Of a stretch of DNA of 64,000 nt, positions 1 through 11,807 are shown piece after piece. The first letter of the stretch is position 1. Each line of letters starts with the position of its first letter. The translations under genes and the position numbers were made by a program. The stretch lies in contig CP111163.1 of the NCBI GenBank assembly GCA_026367775.1, positions 372,001 through 436,000 of the forward strand, written 5' to 3'. Source of the stretch: Exserohilum rostratum. Its lineage: Eukaryota > Ascomycota > Dothideomycetes > Pleosporales > Pleosporaceae. A model generated the notes under the pieces. It worked only from the letters and a program-made list of their open reading frames with translations, was not told where the DNA came from and searched no databases.

Positions 1-70
1 TTAGCTGGCCCAAAGTTCTAGCTTCCATGCAGACAGCCAGCTCTCGAGGTACGTTACCCTATCTGTCCTA

Positions 71-241
71 CTAAATATCCTCAAAATCGGTGTCTTCTGG
101 GGACTCATAGCTCGAGCTTTCTTTGCATGCCGCGCTATCGCAATCTACCTTCACCTGATATTCCGCTCCATCTTTGTCCTGTATCACGTTGTAGCGGCAA
201 TGATTGACGAGAGAGGCGCTTGAGACTAGAGAGGAAGACAT
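71..241 (-). CDS. possible short ORF, 56 residues, unknown
   Basis: A short open frame runs from an ATG at 241 to a TAG at 71-73. Its product is acidic at the C-terminus (ends SPEDTDFEDI) and has three cysteines, one in a DSAACKESSS segment. The composition looks more like coding sequence than the surrounding AT-richer DNA, which is the only support. I do not recognise it, and it could be the last exon of a gene reaching upstream, or chance. Confidence 0.2.
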   Translation of the reverse strand: MSSSLVSSASLVNHCRYNVIQDKDGAEYQVKVDCDSAACKESSSYESPEDTDFEDI

Positions 242-1721
242 CTAAGACATGATTAGGTTATAGCCTAAGAATCAGATCATTGAACAGGGTGAGTATTAAC
301 CTATGAGCGGAGGAATAGTAGAATCACGTGATTCTGGTGTCTAGGGCAGATATTGTGTATCGTGGTAGTAGTATCAGGATGCGACGAGGTTATGTGGTCA
401 ACGTTGGGTTATTACTTGAACGCTTTATATTCCAAGCCAAGGTGAGGGGTTCATATCTTTTTCCTTTTCCGGCGACCACAGCATGTCGGCCTCCTGGTCA
501 TAATCTATCCCTCGGAGCAAAGTACCCAATCATCCGATATCACCCTTCACCCTACACTCCGGGCGTCGGGAAGAAGCCTTAAGGTTTTCACTCATCTGTG
601 CGCGATTTGTTGTTAAACAGGCAGAGATATTCGTAACAAGGCTCCAGGAGAAGGTGGGATCCGAATCAATAGAGCATTGTTCACTTATCACTCGGGAGTA
701 GGGGAGGTTTTGCAAGGCTGAGCAGAGTCTGTGAGTGAGATGTACAGCCAACTCTTCTTTGATTGAATAATCAGCACGTTCCTAGATTAATTAAAGCGCA
801 ATACCAGATGCCATGGTATGTATAACAATATGCTTATAGTCTTGCGTTGCGTGGTAGGCTCTGTCTTGTGTGATAGTTCATGTCACTTTTTGCGCTGGTA
901 GTTCTGTTACCTCAAGTCACGTGTGTTGCTCTCCCTTCACATGTAGTTTACTTGACAGCAGTGAGCAGAGTTGATAGATTAGCTGTGATGAAAATTATCA
1001 AATAAATGGTTTCTAAGTTTCTCTTCAAATTTCTTAAGTGATTTGCCTTTCAGCTTTAGTGATTAGTATGGTAATGCTCTTGCACGTGATGCTACATTCA
1101 CACTGCTATAGCTAGCATTCTGTGGAAACTATCATATTCTGATATCAAAGCGCAAATTTTGTGACAGAGTTACAATGAGCTCTGATAGAGATAGGGGCAT
1201 TCTGGAAGTACAATCATCGGTAAACCTGCAATCTGCGGTGTGAATTGATGCGCGAATAATTTCCTCTGCACTGATCGCGCGGATGATTCCTACGGAGTAT
1301 GAGCATCTCCAGGTGACACTATAAAGACGGTACAACGCCCAGACAGCCCATGACTAGTAAGTGCAGCCCAAACTTTATATCTCTTCAGCCCTCCGCGCTT
1401 ATCCTATTTCAACGCAGGGCGCAGCCGTTACGCCCCGAAGATCACCCCAGCTGAATCAGGTCTAAAATAGCGCTAGCGCTAGATCTGGAGCAGTCTATAC
1501 ACACTACTGATGGCCAAGGCCTACTATCAACCTATACCGAGCATACACAAGCCACGGGTACAGTATGGCCTGATCAGTCCAACTTCAGCTGAGATTTATG
1601 CTTGGTGCACTTATACTCCTCAGTTCAGGTTTTTATCCACCTTGGACCATCTGGACAAACACACTATAATTGCTACTTACATCCTAGACCTCATCTAGAT
1701 CTCCATAGAAACAAGCAAACC
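242..1721. other. intergenic left flank, no gene seen
   Basis: About 1.5 kb without a supportable gene. Open frames here are short, lack splice partners and show no family signature. Base composition is somewhat AT-richer than the genic regions. I see no terminal repeats or transposon coding remnants. Confidence 0.5.
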
Positions 1722-2338
1722 ATGGCGCCTGTTCCAATCATTGTCTGTGGCAAAGTCATCAGCATCACAAAAGTAGTCGCCGACCAACTGATGCCAGACT
1801 ATGATGGTATATTGTTTTCTTTTTCCTTCAAACCGCACACACAATATATCCTGTTTCCACAGTTCTACCACACCACATCAACCATCAAAACCCATCAATT
1901 ACTACACCCCCACCACATATGCCTATCAAAAAATAAAAACACCACACTAACTTCTTCGCCACCTTAACAACAGTAATCCATGTCCACCTCTCCGTCGACG
2001 ACGCAAAAGCAAATATGCCATTGCTCCTCTCCGGTACTGCGCCTCCACCCAGTGACCCTCCAAACCCTGGGTCGCAGCACTACGGTACACGACCTGCAGC
2101 CATTGTACTTGGTGGCGGCTTCAACGACGAGATGGTCGCCGAGATCAAGGGTGCGTGTGGAGAAGACAGTGAAAAGCTACCTTGGTTCCGCGCGGATACT
2201 ACGCGGCAGGCCGAGATGCCGGAACTGAGTGACATTGAGGGGTACGGGAAGGCCACAGCGGTTCGGCTTAGGAAGCAGTTGGAGGAGTTGAAGGTAGGAC
2301 AGGAAGGAGGGGTGGAGCAGGGTATGTATCTCTTTTGA
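1722..2338 (+). CDS. conserved fungal hypothetical protein, about 149 residues
   Basis: Two exons, 1722-1806 and 1974-2338. The intron has a GTATAT donor and a CAG acceptor, and the join is in phase (28 codons plus one base, then two bases). The N-terminus (VPIIVCGKVISI) resembles a nucleotide-fold first beta strand, followed after splicing by VIHVHLSVDDAKANMPLLLSG and later AAIVLGGGFNDE, an alternating beta/alpha pattern. It resembles small uncharacterised fungal proteins by my recollection only; no reaction can be assigned. An exact GTATGT donor lies at 2322, seven codons before the stop, so a further 3' intron and a different C-terminus are possible. It converges on the GCN2 gene, whose stop lies about 100 bp downstream. 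Confidence 0.65.
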
Positions 2339-2440
2339 TCATGTTTCTCAGAATTCAAATAAAAAAGAAAAATGGATATCTCATTCAATGCTGTTTCTGA
2401 TGCGTTCAGTAGTAATTACATGCCTGCGTTCTAATTTCTA

Positions 2441-5400
2441 TCAACTATCCAAATCATACAACAAACACGCACCAGTGCGGAAGTTGTACACAAAAGCCTT
2501 GCCTACGGGTTCTTCGCCATCTGCATTACCCTTCCCTTCTAGCCACTTTGCCCTGTAGCCCAGCAGCAGATCATGCAAGTCTTGCAGATACTTTCGTTCT
2601 GCTAGTGGCATCTTCTGGATGAAATGTCTCCACGATTCTGGATCACTGAGTCTAGTCTCCTTAATGAGGTTCATGACCTCGTCCTTTGATTCAATCGCGG
2701 CGATTGGCGCGGATTGGAATGTAGAGAGGAGTTCTGCGGAGTGAGATTGTGCAGCTTCCACAATCGACCATTTGTTTGACTTCTTGGAACGATGTTGGGC
2801 GATGAGGACATCGACATTGGATTTTGAATTGCTGGTCTTATTGCTGAGAGTTGGAGGCGGGGCCTTTGTAAGACGAGCCGCCGTGCCTTCGCGTTCCTCT
2901 CTATCTCGGATTTCATTGCGTAAGTAATTAAGGAGATCGGCGGTGCGCATATCCGTATCTTCCTTTTTGGCGGTGGATTTCACTTTGAGCTCTGGTTTAT
3001 CGGGTGCGACGCCGTGTTTGATCACAATGATCCAACTGTGTCTATCATCTCGATAGTGGCGAAGTATATCCTCAATGGAATGCGCGTCAATGGAGAGCTC
3101 GGCAGTATAACCATGGGATATTAGATCTGCCACCATTTTGATACCTGTGGTTCGTAGAACACTCGGGTCGAAACTGGCCACTAGACAATCGCAGCGTCGA
3201 GGCATCCACGAGACGGTTGGAGTGTATTCCTCGGCATGTTTCTTCGAAAACGTCGACTTCTCTGGCTTCTTGATGTACCGAGCCATCGAGTTGACTAATC
3301 TGTCCCATCCTAGGTTAACACCCACCGCGTGGTGTGTAGCTGTTGGGTGCGCATGGCTGGAGCCAGTTGGTCGATACTCTTCAATCAATTTGTCGTATCT
3401 TCCTCCTGCCGCAAGAACCTCTCGCTGCTTCGTGTCGAAGAGACACTGGAAGAGGATACCACCTGTATAGAAGTTTTCGTTGAAACTGCTCAAGACACTG
3501 ATGTAGACCTTACGCTTGACGTTCCAGAGTTTCATGTAGTTAATGACCGAGGAGAGATGACGGAATATCTCATGCGTGCGCTCGAGATACTTTGTACCTT
3601 CGAAGAGTCGTCGCAGTTTCGCAAAAGCTTTTTCTGGTGTGTCGCGCCAATCAAATCTCGCCAAGTCGTCCAGCGACGTTGATGCAATACCAATATCAGA
3701 AGAACGTAACTCGTTGCGAATGGTGTGCCAGTTGCTCTTGAGAATGTTGAGTTTGCTGAGAACAGCTTTGACCGCCGTGCGCTTCGGAGCGGGAATCCTG
3801 CAAAATTCCATGACGATCTCTAAAAGATCAGAATGGTTAAGGTGAAAACACATTGGTGTAGACCGGAACGAAGGAAACTCGTCAATAATCTCATCGACGA
3901 CCTTGAGCACCTCCGACTCCTTGAGAGCTAGATCGATGGCATCATACGAAACGATGTCAAAGTCTGCCTCACCATTACTACGCGGAGCACTTCCAATGTA
4001 GTTTTCGCGGTAAACTTGACCGATCGTAAATGATTTTTCCAGGAAAGCTCCACCTCGACCGATGCTGCGCGCATACGGTAATGTAAGGTCATAAGGGAGT
4101 TGAACGAGGGTCCCAGAAGGATCGAAGAGCTTCACAACGCTACTGTTTGCATAATGGTCAGACCATGGGAGCAAAACCTGGCGCTGAATCTCCACGGCAC
4201 CGTGGCTGCGGAATATCATGGCCAATCTGTCTCGGACGAGATTCTGTAGAAGCACGTCGTTGGCTTTGATCGTCTGATTGACATCACTAAGGTCCCAAGC
4301 ATAGTCCTTTGCTTGTGTGTCGGGTTTCTGCGAGAAGAGAGCAGCCATCATTTTCGCATAATGAGGGGAGTTGCGATCAGAGAGAGCCTTGAGGGCTTCC
4401 TTAACGGCCTCATCTTCCATCTGAGCTGGGACTTTACCGCTCCTCAAAAGCTCGATACAGCTAGGCCTTTCCGACGGTCGGTGGCTGATGAGAGATTTGA
4501 TAATGTTTCCGTGGAGCGCCTTTTCAGAAGTTTCGAATTCCGGTGGGAGATCGTGTTTCCGCTCCCGTAATGAACGAATGACCTTGTCCCTCTCCATGGC
4601 AGTTCTTAATGGGAAGCACATCTCGAAGAAGATGATTCCCATAGAGTACATATCCACCTTGTTGTTGTAGTCGCCAGTAACACTCGAGCTCAGTTCCGGA
4701 GCGACATACAGCGCGGTACCAACACTCCTTGTCATGTCGCCGGTATTTTGGGGATCTCCGGAAGATTTGGCATCAGGTCTTTGGTATTGCCCGCTTGTTG
4801 CTAGTCCAAAATCGCCAATCTTGGGAATTTTGGCCAAGTCAATGAAGACGTTGTCTGGCTTTAGATCTCGGTGTATGATGCCATGTCCATGGATGTGGGC
4901 GAGACCTTCAAGAATCTGCCGGAACAGTCTCCAGTATTCTTCTGGGTCATCATACAATCCTCCACGGATCAAGTCACGCAGTGTCTGCTTCTCACAGAAC
5001 TCCATCTGGATGTACAATATTGACCTTGACTTCGCCGGATAGGAGTCGGACATGGCACGTTTCTTGAGAGATGGCGAGATACGGCCAAGGCTGGCGGAAC
5101 GCGATTCTTCTGTAACGAGTTAGTCCAAGTTGTTCAATGAAAGATTGAAAACACTCTACTGACCTGAATCTGATCCAAAGATGACGGCACCGACATCCTC
5201 CTCCGATTCTGTATCTGATCCGAATTCAATCTTGGGATACCCACTGGAGCTGATAAAGTCCAGTCCAGCGGTGCTCTTTCCGTAGCCGCCACCGTCAGTT
5301 GTCGTACCTGGGGAAACATCCGAGCCCCATTCAGAGTCATCGCTGTCCGATGATCCGGACTCGTCTTCATCGTCATCATCATCAACATAATGGTCCGCTT

Positions 5401-7399
5401 CCGATTCTGGCCATGCCGTGTAATAACGCACTACACAGCTATGGTTGAGCCGTGATAGGAGCATGACTTCTGAGAGAACCTCACTCAAAGCAGCAGCAGA
5501 CTTTTGCTTGATCTTTTTAATAGCATAAAGTCGACCATCGACTTTGTTTCGTGCTTTTACAACCTCACCATATCCACCCTTTCCTAGCCGGCCTTGTTCG
5601 ACCCAATCGTTTGCATATCGCGAATATTGTGCGACCATGCCGGACGAAGACTCACGCCTTAGTCTGTATCGGCCAAGTGAGGTTGATGAATTCCTAGATC
5701 GCACTGGTGTGATGGGTCGTTCGTAGACATCTACATCGTCGCGCAAAAATTCAGATGGGATGATATCAAAAGCGGTGTGTCGCTTCTTGGGATCCGGCTT
5801 GAAGAACTTGCGTAGGACTTCCTGTAATGGCTCTGAACAGCCAACAATGTCCGACAAATCTTTTGGCGAGTTGTATTTCTCAGGCGCATCAAGCCCAAAC
5901 AGCATCTGGAGGAAAACGACTCCCAAGTCCCATATGTCTGTTTTGCGAGTGTGCAGCAAGCCCTGTGGTAGCTCAGGGGCTATCCAATAGAACGAGCGTG
6001 AGTATTTGATTGGCTGACCACCTCTGCAGAAGCTTTGCAGACGATATAACGAGTCTTGGAAGCTAGCATCGGCCAGGTGCACCGTCATCCCGCTGCTCGA
6101 AGACCGCTTGAGCAGGATGTTGTGGGGGTGGAGGCGCTTATGCACCATGCCGTTGCGATGGTAGAAATCCAGTGCTTCTAGGAGCTCAATAGTCCAGGAA
6201 CGAACTCTGGCAACTTGAAGTGGGCCATCGTCGGCAAGCTTCTCGCCCAGTGAACCTCGGTCGGCATGCTCCATCAGGATACTGATCTCCCATCCAGCAT
6301 CGGGCAAATGCTCCATTTTGAAGTCCAGTACCGCCATTATAGCAGATTGTCGTAACCGCTTGACCTCCTCCATCTCTTCTTCAAACTCCATAATGGCTTT
6401 TTTCAATTCCGGATCGGCAGCAGCATCTGCACTAGACACACGTGCCCGCTTCAATACCAAGGTGAGCCCTGTCGACACGCCCATCGGTTTGACCAGGAGT
6501 TCTTCGGTAAGCGGTCCAGAACGGAAGGGAAGCGGATTCTCAACCGCACTGCACTGGATCGTCGTCTCCTGGTGCTGAAAGGAGATGGTTCTGTCAAACG
6601 AGATATAGTTAACACTATCCCCACTAGGAAAATCCGGGGGTGGGGTCATGACAGACGCGCGATTCTTCTTGCGCTTCGCCAGCATGTCTTTTCTTCGCAT
6701 CTCATCGCCAACCATTTGCTGCAAGAGACGTTCCTCCTCGGCTTTTTCTGCGTCTCGTTTGCGCTGCATCTCGGCTTCTTGCTGGCGCAACTGCTCGGCT
6801 GCAGCCGCTTCTTGCATGGCTCTTTCAGCGTCCAGGTTTTCGTAAGTGCCGTCAGTTTCGCGCACCGCAATCTCGTCCTCGAGTATCTCTTGGATGGCGG
6901 TTGCTATGTCGTACATCATTACTTCGCCGACCAGTTCCTGAGGGCGGTTTTTGAGCAAGGCGTAGAGCTTGTCCCAAGTGGTTCTCCTCAAGCTGCTGCA
7001 ATCCTCAAGGGTTAGTGTAGGTAATGATTTGGGGTAAGTAGCTGTAAGTTTTGCGCAAAGTGTGACAAAGATGCTCTCATCGGAGAATGATGTGAGTTTC
7101 AACCGCAGCACGCGATCAGTAGTTTTCTGCGCTCAGATTAGAGGATAGACCACAACGAGCGATCGCGAACGTACACTCCATGCGCCCTTGGCCTCTGATT
7201 CAACATAGTCGTCCATGAAGACGGCCTTTAGGACTTCGCGCTCGTCTTCCTGTGCCTTTTCGTAGGTTTCAGAGGGCTGCGCGCCAAGCGCAGGCTGTAG
7301 CTCTCCAGCAGCACTTGTCGGGCCCATGTCGTCGGCGTCTCTGGGCGTAGAAGCATTTTGCGTTTGTTTCTTGGTCTTTGGTGTTTGATGCGGTGCCAT
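2441..7399 (-). CDS. cpc-3: eIF2-alpha kinase GCN2 (CPC-3)
   Basis: General amino-acid control kinase, which phosphorylates eIF2-alpha when uncharged tRNA accumulates. Exons read 7399-7175, 7126-5164 and 5109-2441 on the minus strand; both introns have GT-AG ends and the phases close, giving 1618 residues, normal for the family. An N-terminal RWD domain (Gcn1-binding in the family) spans the first intron, roughly residues 50-175, followed by a charged coiled coil. A degenerate kinase domain follows (about 310-550): HKRLHPHN replaces HRDLKPDN and LADASF replaces the DFG region. The active kinase begins near residue 580 (GKGGYGEVV, Lys in YAIKKI), carries an acidic insert in its N-lobe, and has HRDLKPDN near 807 and GDFGLA. 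A histidyl-tRNA synthetase-like domain runs from about 1010, then a C-terminal dimerisation/ribosome region. The start ATG at 7397-7399 is the first in frame. Divergent neighbour: the Cut12-like gene. Confidence 0.97.
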
Positions 7400-7992
7400 A
7401 GTGGGCTACTGGTGGATGTTGGATGGGCCGTCATATATGGAGTATTGACGGGGAGACTAGCAGCCGCAGCCGCTGCCCTTCACACTGCAGACATTTCGGG
7501 TGGTTAACAGAGCAGCGAAGGAAGAATGGGGTATGACGGAATGTAGAAAGTTTGCGGCCAACGCATGCCTGGTTGTAAAGTAGCGGTCGGTGGGGGCGAT
7601 ATGTTGGCGAGCCCCGCCATGCTGGGCCCGTTTCCGCGCCATCCCTGCAGGTCCGACCTGAAGCCGCCGGACGCGACTTCCCTCATGCCTCAAGCACAAC
7701 AACGCACACACAACAAACCCGCATCGCGCCTTCCGTCTGGCTGAGAATGCGTCGCTCCGACATTGCATAGACGCCTTGCATCGACCGACGACCGCTTTTC
7801 CATGCACTCTAACTTGCAGCGGTACCGCCCCTCGACTGGTAATCGGCGCAGCCCTCGTTTTCAGCAAGTAAACAAGCCGCCAAACAAAGCCTGTTGGGGC
7901 ACACGTCGCCCTGCCAGCACCACGCCCACCGCACCCTCCCCACCTCTCCTATAACACCACCGCGGCACTACGCTCGGCGAAAAGACGTCACC
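7400..7992. promoter_or_regulatory. divergent promoter region GCN2 / Cut12-like
   Basis: The 593 bp between the two divergent start codons must hold both 5' leaders and promoters. Open frames on both strands here are GC-rich and lack any family match. I could not identify a specific factor site with confidence. Confidence 0.5.
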
Positions 7993-9874
7993 ATGTTTTC
8001 GTGGATTACGGGCCCGCGCATTACCAACGTGATAGAGGACCTGCAGCCTGGTTCGTCGCATTGTTTTGCGCCCCTGCTGAGCTTCGCTAACGACACAAGA
8101 AAACAACTACGAGTCCACCTTCATTGAGCCACCAGAGACGCCGGCCCACCAGTTCGCCGTCAAAGCCTTCAAGCATGCCATATTCGGAACGCCTGCGCCC
8201 GAGGAGGCAGACGACCCAGCAAAGAAGAGCGAGAGAAAGGCAAAGGTGAATGCTGCAAACGCCAAAGCCTTGGACATGCCCGCACCCAGGGAGACGGGCC
8301 CGTCCATGTCGCCCTCAAAACAGCCAGGCGGCATCCTCCTGACGCCGGGCACCGTCAGCAAGGGAAGGAAGCAGGTCTCGTTTGGCTCGCAAGTGATGGA
8401 CAATGAGGGCAAGCGCGGCAACATTGGCAAGAGCGGGATTCCCAACGACTGCCCAGGAAAGTTTCCTAGCCCTTGGACTCCAGGCACCCAGTTGAAACTC
8501 GACTCCGATAGCGAACAACGGCCACGCACTCGCCTCACCGCAGCCCTACTAGACGCACGCACGACCACACAACCGAAATCGGGACAAAAGCCCAAGGCGA
8601 GGGATGACAGCGACATTACAATTGATTTGGGGGCTCCACGATCTGAGTCGGGCAAATACTGGAAGGAGCAGTACGAGAGCTATGCGGAGAAGAGCGAAAA
8701 GGAGATGAAGAAGGTCATTGCCAAGCAACAATTGGCCAAGAAGTTCGCCATGAAGAAGGACAGCGAGGTTACCGAACTTGTGACTAAACTGGAACAAGAG
8801 CGCAAGCGATACAGGCAACGTGAGATGGACTTGGAGCAGCAGAACAAGGACCTTCAGGAGCGCCTTCGCCAGGCCATGGCTGAGAACACATCCTCGAGCA
8901 TCGAAATTGCAACCCTCAAGTCACGACTTGCTGTCCTGGAAGGATCAACCTCTGTGCCTTCATCCGAACTGCAACAGAACAAAGCGCCATTCGAGATTTA
9001 CGAAGATGCGACCAAAGACAACACACGGCCTCCTTTGCGCGGGCTTGACTTGGACCACGAAGTCTCATTTGCTCCGTCCAACAGCATGGCTTCGTCTACC
9101 AAAGAGAACACATCCCCCCGGTCTCGTCGTCAACGCCGTGGTACTATCCCTGACACCCTCCATCGACCGGTCCTTCCTTCTAGATTGGGCACAGCAGAGG
9201 GAGAAGCCTCTATCATTCTGGGCAAGTCACCCCGCGGAACCCAGCAAGAGAAACCCAAGTCGCCATTGAAGATTCATAGACCCGAGCCCCTGAAAGAGAA
9301 TCATACACCCAAATCGCCTATCGCGCTCCCAACCTCCAGCCCGCTGCCACTGCCATCGGATGGCATTGAAGATCCTTGGGCGGATTTGAATGAGAACAGT
9401 TCAATTGCGCAAATGGACAAGATGGCAATGCCTGTTTCTACGGGCCAGCCATACACAAGACCTGAGTGGAATCCACCACCAAAGAAAAACCGACTGTCAA
9501 AACCTCCCCCGAGCGCCCGGAAAACAGAAACTACCCAATCCCAAGAGAGGGCAACAGTGCCAGAGAAGAGTGAGAAACAGACGGAATCCCAGAAGCGAAG
9601 AGACCGGATGACTGAAAAGTCCGCCTACGTCTCAGAGCTCGAAGCAACCTCTGTGGCGCCAGAGAAGGAATCCAAGCACAACTACGACGCAACGAAGAAG
9701 AGTAGCATTGCTACTCGCGACACGGCAAGGGCCACGACTCGTGCAGAAGGAACCAGCCAGGCCAAGGCCGACCGAAGCCAGAAGACATCTGCTGAACGTG
9801 ATCCGGATCCGAGGAAGAGGCTAGCGGAGAGAAAGAGAATGAGGCAAAAGGCTGCTATGAATGCTGGGTCATAA
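7993..9874 (+). CDS. Cut12-like spindle pole body-associated protein
   Basis: Two exons, 7993-8050 and 8100-9874, separated by a 49-nt intron; the splice gives an in-phase GAA codon and a 610-residue protein. The N-terminus (MFSWITGPRITNVIEDLQP) and the following segment ending FKHAIFGTP fit the fungal Cut12 spindle-pole-body family. Residues about 203-300 form a strongly charged coiled coil (YWKEQYESYAEKSEKEMKK onward). The C-terminal half is Ser/Pro/Lys-rich and probably disordered, with several SP/TP sites that could be CDK targets, and ends in a basic tail. In fission yeast Cut12 acts at the spindle pole body in mitotic commitment; that role is inferred from the family, not shown here. 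Shares a divergent promoter with GCN2. Confidence 0.85.
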
Positions 9875-10156
9875 TTTTAGTTTTGGTGTTGGAGTTGGAG
9901 TTGCGGGGAACGTTTCACTGGGCTTTTACTGTCCTTTTGGTATGGCCATTTGAGCCGCCTTATCTCATGCATATTTCATCTGGGGTTACGCGATACCATT
10001 CTATGATTTCTTCCTCACAAAAATCGATTTGATATTCTTCATTATTCCATGCATATACTGTGATATGCTTGCAGAACGTGGAAATGGGTATCATCCCAAA
10101 ACAGAACGCCTCAAAATGCCCAACAACACCACCCTATGCTACGACAACAACATCAT
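9875..10156. other. convergent 3' intergenic region
   Basis: This 282-bp spacer separates the Cut12-like stop from the peptidyl-tRNA hydrolase stop on the opposite strand. It is T-rich in its middle part and presumably contains both 3' UTRs. No additional gene is supported. Confidence 0.5.
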
Positions 10157-11296
10157 CTATTTCTTTCCAGCAGCAATATCTTCCAATGCCTTGAACACCG
10201 GCACAGCGCTCTTCTCCAACTGATCCCTCTGGTACGCCGTCATCTTCCCCAACACGTACTTGCTCACAACATTTGGATCCCGACTCTCGGGTCTCCCAAT
10301 CCCCACACCAACCCGCCACCACTTGACCCCACCCAGCTGTTGCTGACAACTCTTGATTCCATTATGTCCCTTTGCACTCGCAGTCCCATCTCTAATCGTG
10401 ACTTTGCCCAACGCAGACTCCAACTCATCATGTACAACCACCAATCTCCCCTGTAAATTACTCTCCCCACTCGCCCGCCGTATCTCCCTCAACCACTCGT
10501 TATACGCGCGCTTAACCCCATTTCCACTGACATTCATTAGACTAGCAGACTGCCAGAATGTCCAGTCTTCGTAGACATCGCGCTCGGTTTCCACGCGGCG
10601 GAAACCTGTCAGGCCAAAGGCGAGGTGCGTGGGTGGAGGCCGTGATACCAGGCCTGAAAGACCTTTTTGGAATGGCGTGTAGTTTTTGGCGTGCGAGAGG
10701 TGCGAGGTTACGATGTGGCCGGCGGAGTGCAATGTGTTGGCGTAGGTTGCGCCAGGGTTGCCTATGGAGGCGACGAGGAGGGGGAAGGCGGTTTGTGCGG
10801 CGGGTTTCGCCATTATGTGTGGTGGGAGGCTTGGAAGAGATTCGCTGGTGGGGTTGGGGTTTTGCTTTGGGGTTTTGCGAGGTGATTGGTTTGGAGACTC
10901 GGCGTCAGTATCAGTGGGTGTTGGTAATGCAGAGTCGTGTCTTTGCTTCTTTTCTTTGCGCTTTTCTTTGCGCTTTTCTTTACGACTTTGAGATGGTGGT
11001 TTTACGGGGGGAAACTGTTCGGGAGCGAGTAGTGTGTAATTTTGCGAAATGTCGAGATTGGCCAAGGATGCAGCGAGGTCGATTTCCCGTTGTCTTTGCT
11101 TCTTATCGTTCTTTTCTCTGCGGAGTTGTTTGCGGGTCTTTGGCTCAGCGAAATCGCTCCAATTGTCGCTGTCGCCGTCGCTGTCTTGTCGAGTTGGGGT
11201 TTGGGGATTTTTGGCTTCGGCATGCAGATCAGTGGCAGGGATTAGCTGTGTCGCCGTAGGGCTGACCACGTGCACACGTGTGCCCGCGTCCGACAT
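10157..11296 (-). CDS. peptidyl-tRNA hydrolase (Pth1 type) with long N-terminal extension
   Basis: Hydrolyses the ester bond of peptidyl-tRNAs released from stalled ribosomes. Single exon, 379 residues from the ATG at 11294-11296 (MSDAGTRVHVV); the frame stays open to another ATG at 11380. The C-terminal 210 residues are the bacterial-type Pth domain with the expected catalytic set: Asn in GNPG, His in LHSAGH, Asp in VVVHDELE and Asn in KGHNG. The first 170 residues are not part of the fold: an acidic stretch (DSDGDSDNWSDF), a Lys/Arg-rich segment (KTRKQLRREKNDKKQRQRE) and a tandem RKEKRKEKRKEKK run encoded by imperfect 12-nt DNA repeats near 10955-10985. The extension is unlike a canonical mitochondrial presequence. 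A run ending HIMAKPAAQTAF suggests an internal Met that could start a compact form. Confidence 0.9.
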   Translation of the reverse strand: MSDAGTRVHVVSPTATQLIPATDLHAEAKNPQTPTRQDSDGDSDNWSDFAEPKTRKQLRREKNDKKQRQREIDLAASLANLDISQNYTLLAPEQFPPVKPPSQSRKEKRKEKRKEKKQRHDSALPTPTDTDAESPNQSPRKTPKQNPNPTSESLPSLPPHIMAKPAAQTAFPLLVASIGNPGATYANTLHSAGHIVTSHLSHAKNYTPFQKGLSGLVSRPPPTHLAFGLTGFRRVETERDVYEDWTFWQSASLMNVSGNGVKRAYNEWLREIRRASGESNLQGRLVVVHDELESALGKVTIRDGTASAKGHNGIKSCQQQLGGVKWWRVGVGIGRPESRDPNVVSKYVLGKMTAYQRDQLEKSAVPVFKALEDIAAGKK

Positions 11297-11807
11297 GTCG
11301 CAGGATGAGGAAGTTTGATGGCTGGATACTACATACACCAGAGAGAGCTGGATTGTACTTGTAGTAAATCGCGCTATCAAACGCTCGGTAATTTGTCACT
11401 GGCACTGAAACCCGTCATACACAGCCCCATGTAAGAGTCATTATGGATTGGTAAGGGCGCAACTCTGGCGGCCTTGCCACTAGCCGCCCTTTTGCACCCA
11501 ATATCGTCGCATGACATCATTTCTGATCTGCAAAGACCCTTTCACTTTTCACAAACGTTGTACCTGTGGAGATTGACTTTGAACGAGAATCGGACGGAAC
11601 AGATCTGGGATCGCGCAATCCCTTGGCGCACATCATCGTTCAGGAACAAGGGTCCGCGACGCTCATCTTACTTTCCAAACTTCCCACATTCGCCACTTGT
11701 ACTGGTGGGTGCCTTGCCTTGGTCTTGCTTGAGGTCATCTTCCAAAAAACTACTTTCGCGTATTCACACTTTGAAAAACAGCGTTCCAGCTACGCGCAGT
11801 TACCAGC
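11297..11807. promoter_or_regulatory. divergent promoter region Pth / Rad14
   Basis: A 511-bp region between divergent start codons. Overlapping CACGTG-like words occur near 11268-11282 just inside the Pth gene (CACGTGCACACGTG), which could be an E-box pair. The stretch also contains longer chance open frames on the plus strand. No TATA-like element stands out. Confidence 0.4.

Noticed and set aside
10558..11259. 233-residue plus-strand frame over the peptidyl-tRNA hydrolase gene
   Set aside because: Antisense shadow of the Pth coding frame; Trp/Gly/Arg-rich without motifs.
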